A model generated the notes under the pieces. That model worked only from the letters and a program-made list of their open reading frames with translations, searched no databases and had not been told where the DNA came from. This document shows, piece after piece, positions 4,442-5,515 of a DNA stretch of 5,515 nt (position 1 is the first letter of the stretch; each line of letters begins with the position of its first letter). The stretch comes from an uncultured Actinomycetes bacterium (lineage in GTDB: Bacteria > Actinomycetota > Actinomycetes > Mycobacteriales > Mycobacteriaceae), in assembly GCA_903911165.1 (NCBI GenBank), contig CAIWCQ010000212.1, positions 1-5,515 on the forward strand, given 5' to 3'. Made by a program: the position numbers and the translations under genes.

Positions 4442-5515
4442 TCACATCGAGGAACAGCACGGGGTGAGCACTTCGGTGCCGACAAAGGGCACCAATGCGG
4501 CAGGTACCCGCACACTGCCGTCCGGCTGCTGGTGGTTCTCCAGGATCGCGACCAACCAGCGGGTGGTGGCCAGGGTTCCATTGAGTGTGGCGGCGATCTG
4601 CGGTTTGCCGCCCGCATCTCGATACCGGGTGGCCAGCCGGCGGGCCTGGAATGTCGTGCAATTCGATGTCGACGTCAGTTCGCGGTAGGCCTGCTGGGTG
4701 GGCACCCAGGCTTCGCAGTCGAACTTCCGGGCCGCCGAGGACCCGAGATCACCAGCGGCGACGTCGATCACCCGGTAGGGAACCTCGATGAGTTCCAGCA
4801 TCTCGCGCTGCCAGCCCAGCAACCGGAGATGCTCAGCCTCGGCCTGCTCGGGTCGGCAGTAAACGAAACCCTCGACCTTGTCGAACTGGTGCACTCGGAT
4901 GATTCCACGAGTGTCCTTGCCGTAGCTGCCCGCCTCGCGGCGAAAACAGGTGGACCAACCGGCGTAGCGCAGCGGTCCGGCCGAGAGATCGAGAATTTCC
5001 TCAGCGTGGTAGCCGGCAAGCGGCACCTCGGAGGTACCCACCAGGTATAGATCATCGGCCTCGAGGTGATAGATCTCGTCGGCGTGCGCGCCGAGGAACC
5101 CGGTGCCGGCCATCACCTCGGGGCGGACCAGAACCGGCGGGATCATCAAGGTGAATCCGTTGGCCACCGCGAGTCGTACGGCCAACTGCAGCAGACCCAG
5201 CTGCAACAGTGCGCCATGGCCGGTCAGGAAGTAGAACCGCGACCCCGACACCTTCACGCCGCGCGCGGTGTCGATCAGTCCGAGGGCTTCGCCGAGTTCA
5301 AGGTGATCCTTCGGCGCCGAGATCGACCGCGGTTCGCCGACGACGTCCAGAACGACGTAGTCGTCCTCACCGCCGGGCGGCACACCCTCGATGATGACGT
5401 TGGGAATCGCCAGGTGGGCAGTGTGGAATGCGGCCTCCGCTTCGGCCTGCCGTGCCTGCGCATCCCGGACATCGGCGGCCAGCTGTTGCGCTTGCGCAAG
5501 CAGCGCAGGACGGTC
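4442..5515 (-). CDS. serS: Seryl-tRNA synthetase, N-terminus outside window
   Basis: Class II aminoacyl-tRNA synthetase that charges tRNA-Ser (and tRNA-Sec where present) with serine in the cytosol. The window holds 357 codons; the frame is open to the right edge, so roughly 60 N-terminal residues are missing compared with the usual length of about 420. Residues 1-30 of the fragment ([20 protein letters not shown] and following) are the second strand of the antiparallel coiled-coil arm that contacts the tRNA long variable arm, ending at [10 protein letters not shown]. The serine-binding TSE loop is at fragment residues 161-163 ([12 protein letters not shown]), motif 2 is [10 protein letters not shown] (190-199), and motif 3 is [18 protein letters not shown] (312-329). 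The in-frame GTG at 5383 is internal, not the start. It is the upstream gene of a two-gene unit with the FAH-like gene. Confidence 0.97.
   Translation of the reverse strand, partial: DRPALLAQAQQLAADVRDAQARQAEAEAAFHTAHLAIPNVIIEGVPPGGEDDYVVLDVVGEPRSISAPKDHLELGEALGLIDTARGVKVSGSRFYFLTGHGALLQLGLLQLAVRLAVANGFTLMIPPVLVRPEVMAGTGFLGAHADEIYHLEADDLYLVGTSEVPLAGYHAEEILDLSAGPLRYAGWSTCFRREAGSYGKDTRGIIRVHQFDKVEGFVYCRPEQAEAEHLRLLGWQREMLELIEVPYRVIDVAAGDLGSSAARKFDCEAWVPTQQAYRELTSTSNCTTFQARRLATRYRDAGGKPQIAATLNGTLATTRWLVAILENHQQPDGSVRVPAALVPFVGTEVLTPCCSSM

Noticed and set aside
4229..5050. Long plus-strand ORF opposite serS and the FAH-like gene
   Set aside because: It is an antisense shadow across two well-supported genes, with no recognisable domain and no promoter or ribosome binding site.
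5381..5383. GTG at 5383 as start of serS
   Set aside because: It lies inside the gene. The upstream frame to the edge encodes the tRNA-binding coiled-coil arm typical of SerRS.

Overview
The window is GC-rich actinobacterial DNA, almost certainly from a Mycobacterium or a close relative. The evidence is the protein families, their order, GTG starts and dense coding. Gene order matches, from memory, the Rv3813c-Rv3816c / Rv3818-Rv3819 neighbourhood of M. tuberculosis, joined directly to serS (Rv3834c in that species).

Left part (1-1643, minus strand): a compact operon reads leftwards. Its first gene is a PlsC-type acyltransferase (GTG at 1643). A second, paralogous acyltransferase abuts it with no gap, and the start of a HAD-superfamily phosphatase runs off the left edge. 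Three perfect copies of a 35-bp tandem repeat lie between the second acyltransferase and the HAD gene. Each copy carries a Shine-Dalgarno sequence and a TGATG stop/start overlap. The repeats therefore encode two identical 11-codon micro-ORFs strung between the two genes. This is the most unusual structure in the window.

Middle part (1644-3632): a 70-bp divergent intergenic region separates the acyltransferase operon from a plus-strand pair. The first gene of the pair encodes a metallo-beta-lactamase-fold protein with a C-terminal Rieske [2Fe-2S] domain (Rv3818-like). The second encodes a small PH-like protein (Rv3819-like) and is coupled to the first by an ATGA overlap.

Right part (3611-5515, minus strand): seryl-tRNA synthetase (serS, N-terminal end outside the window) is followed after 15 bp by an uncharacterised protein that resembles the fumarylacetoacetate-hydrolase (FAH) fold. 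The 3' end of that gene overlaps the PH-like gene by 22 bp in convergent orientation.

The acyltransferases and HAD phosphatase suggest a small phospholipid or glycolipid-related operon, whereas serS is housekeeping. In M. tuberculosis the Rv3819-serS interval holds the sulfolipid locus (papA2, mmpL8, papA1, pks2 and others); here it is absent. No RNA genes, IS elements, CRISPR arrays or convincing terminators were seen, and no gene-free stretch exceeds about 70 bp.
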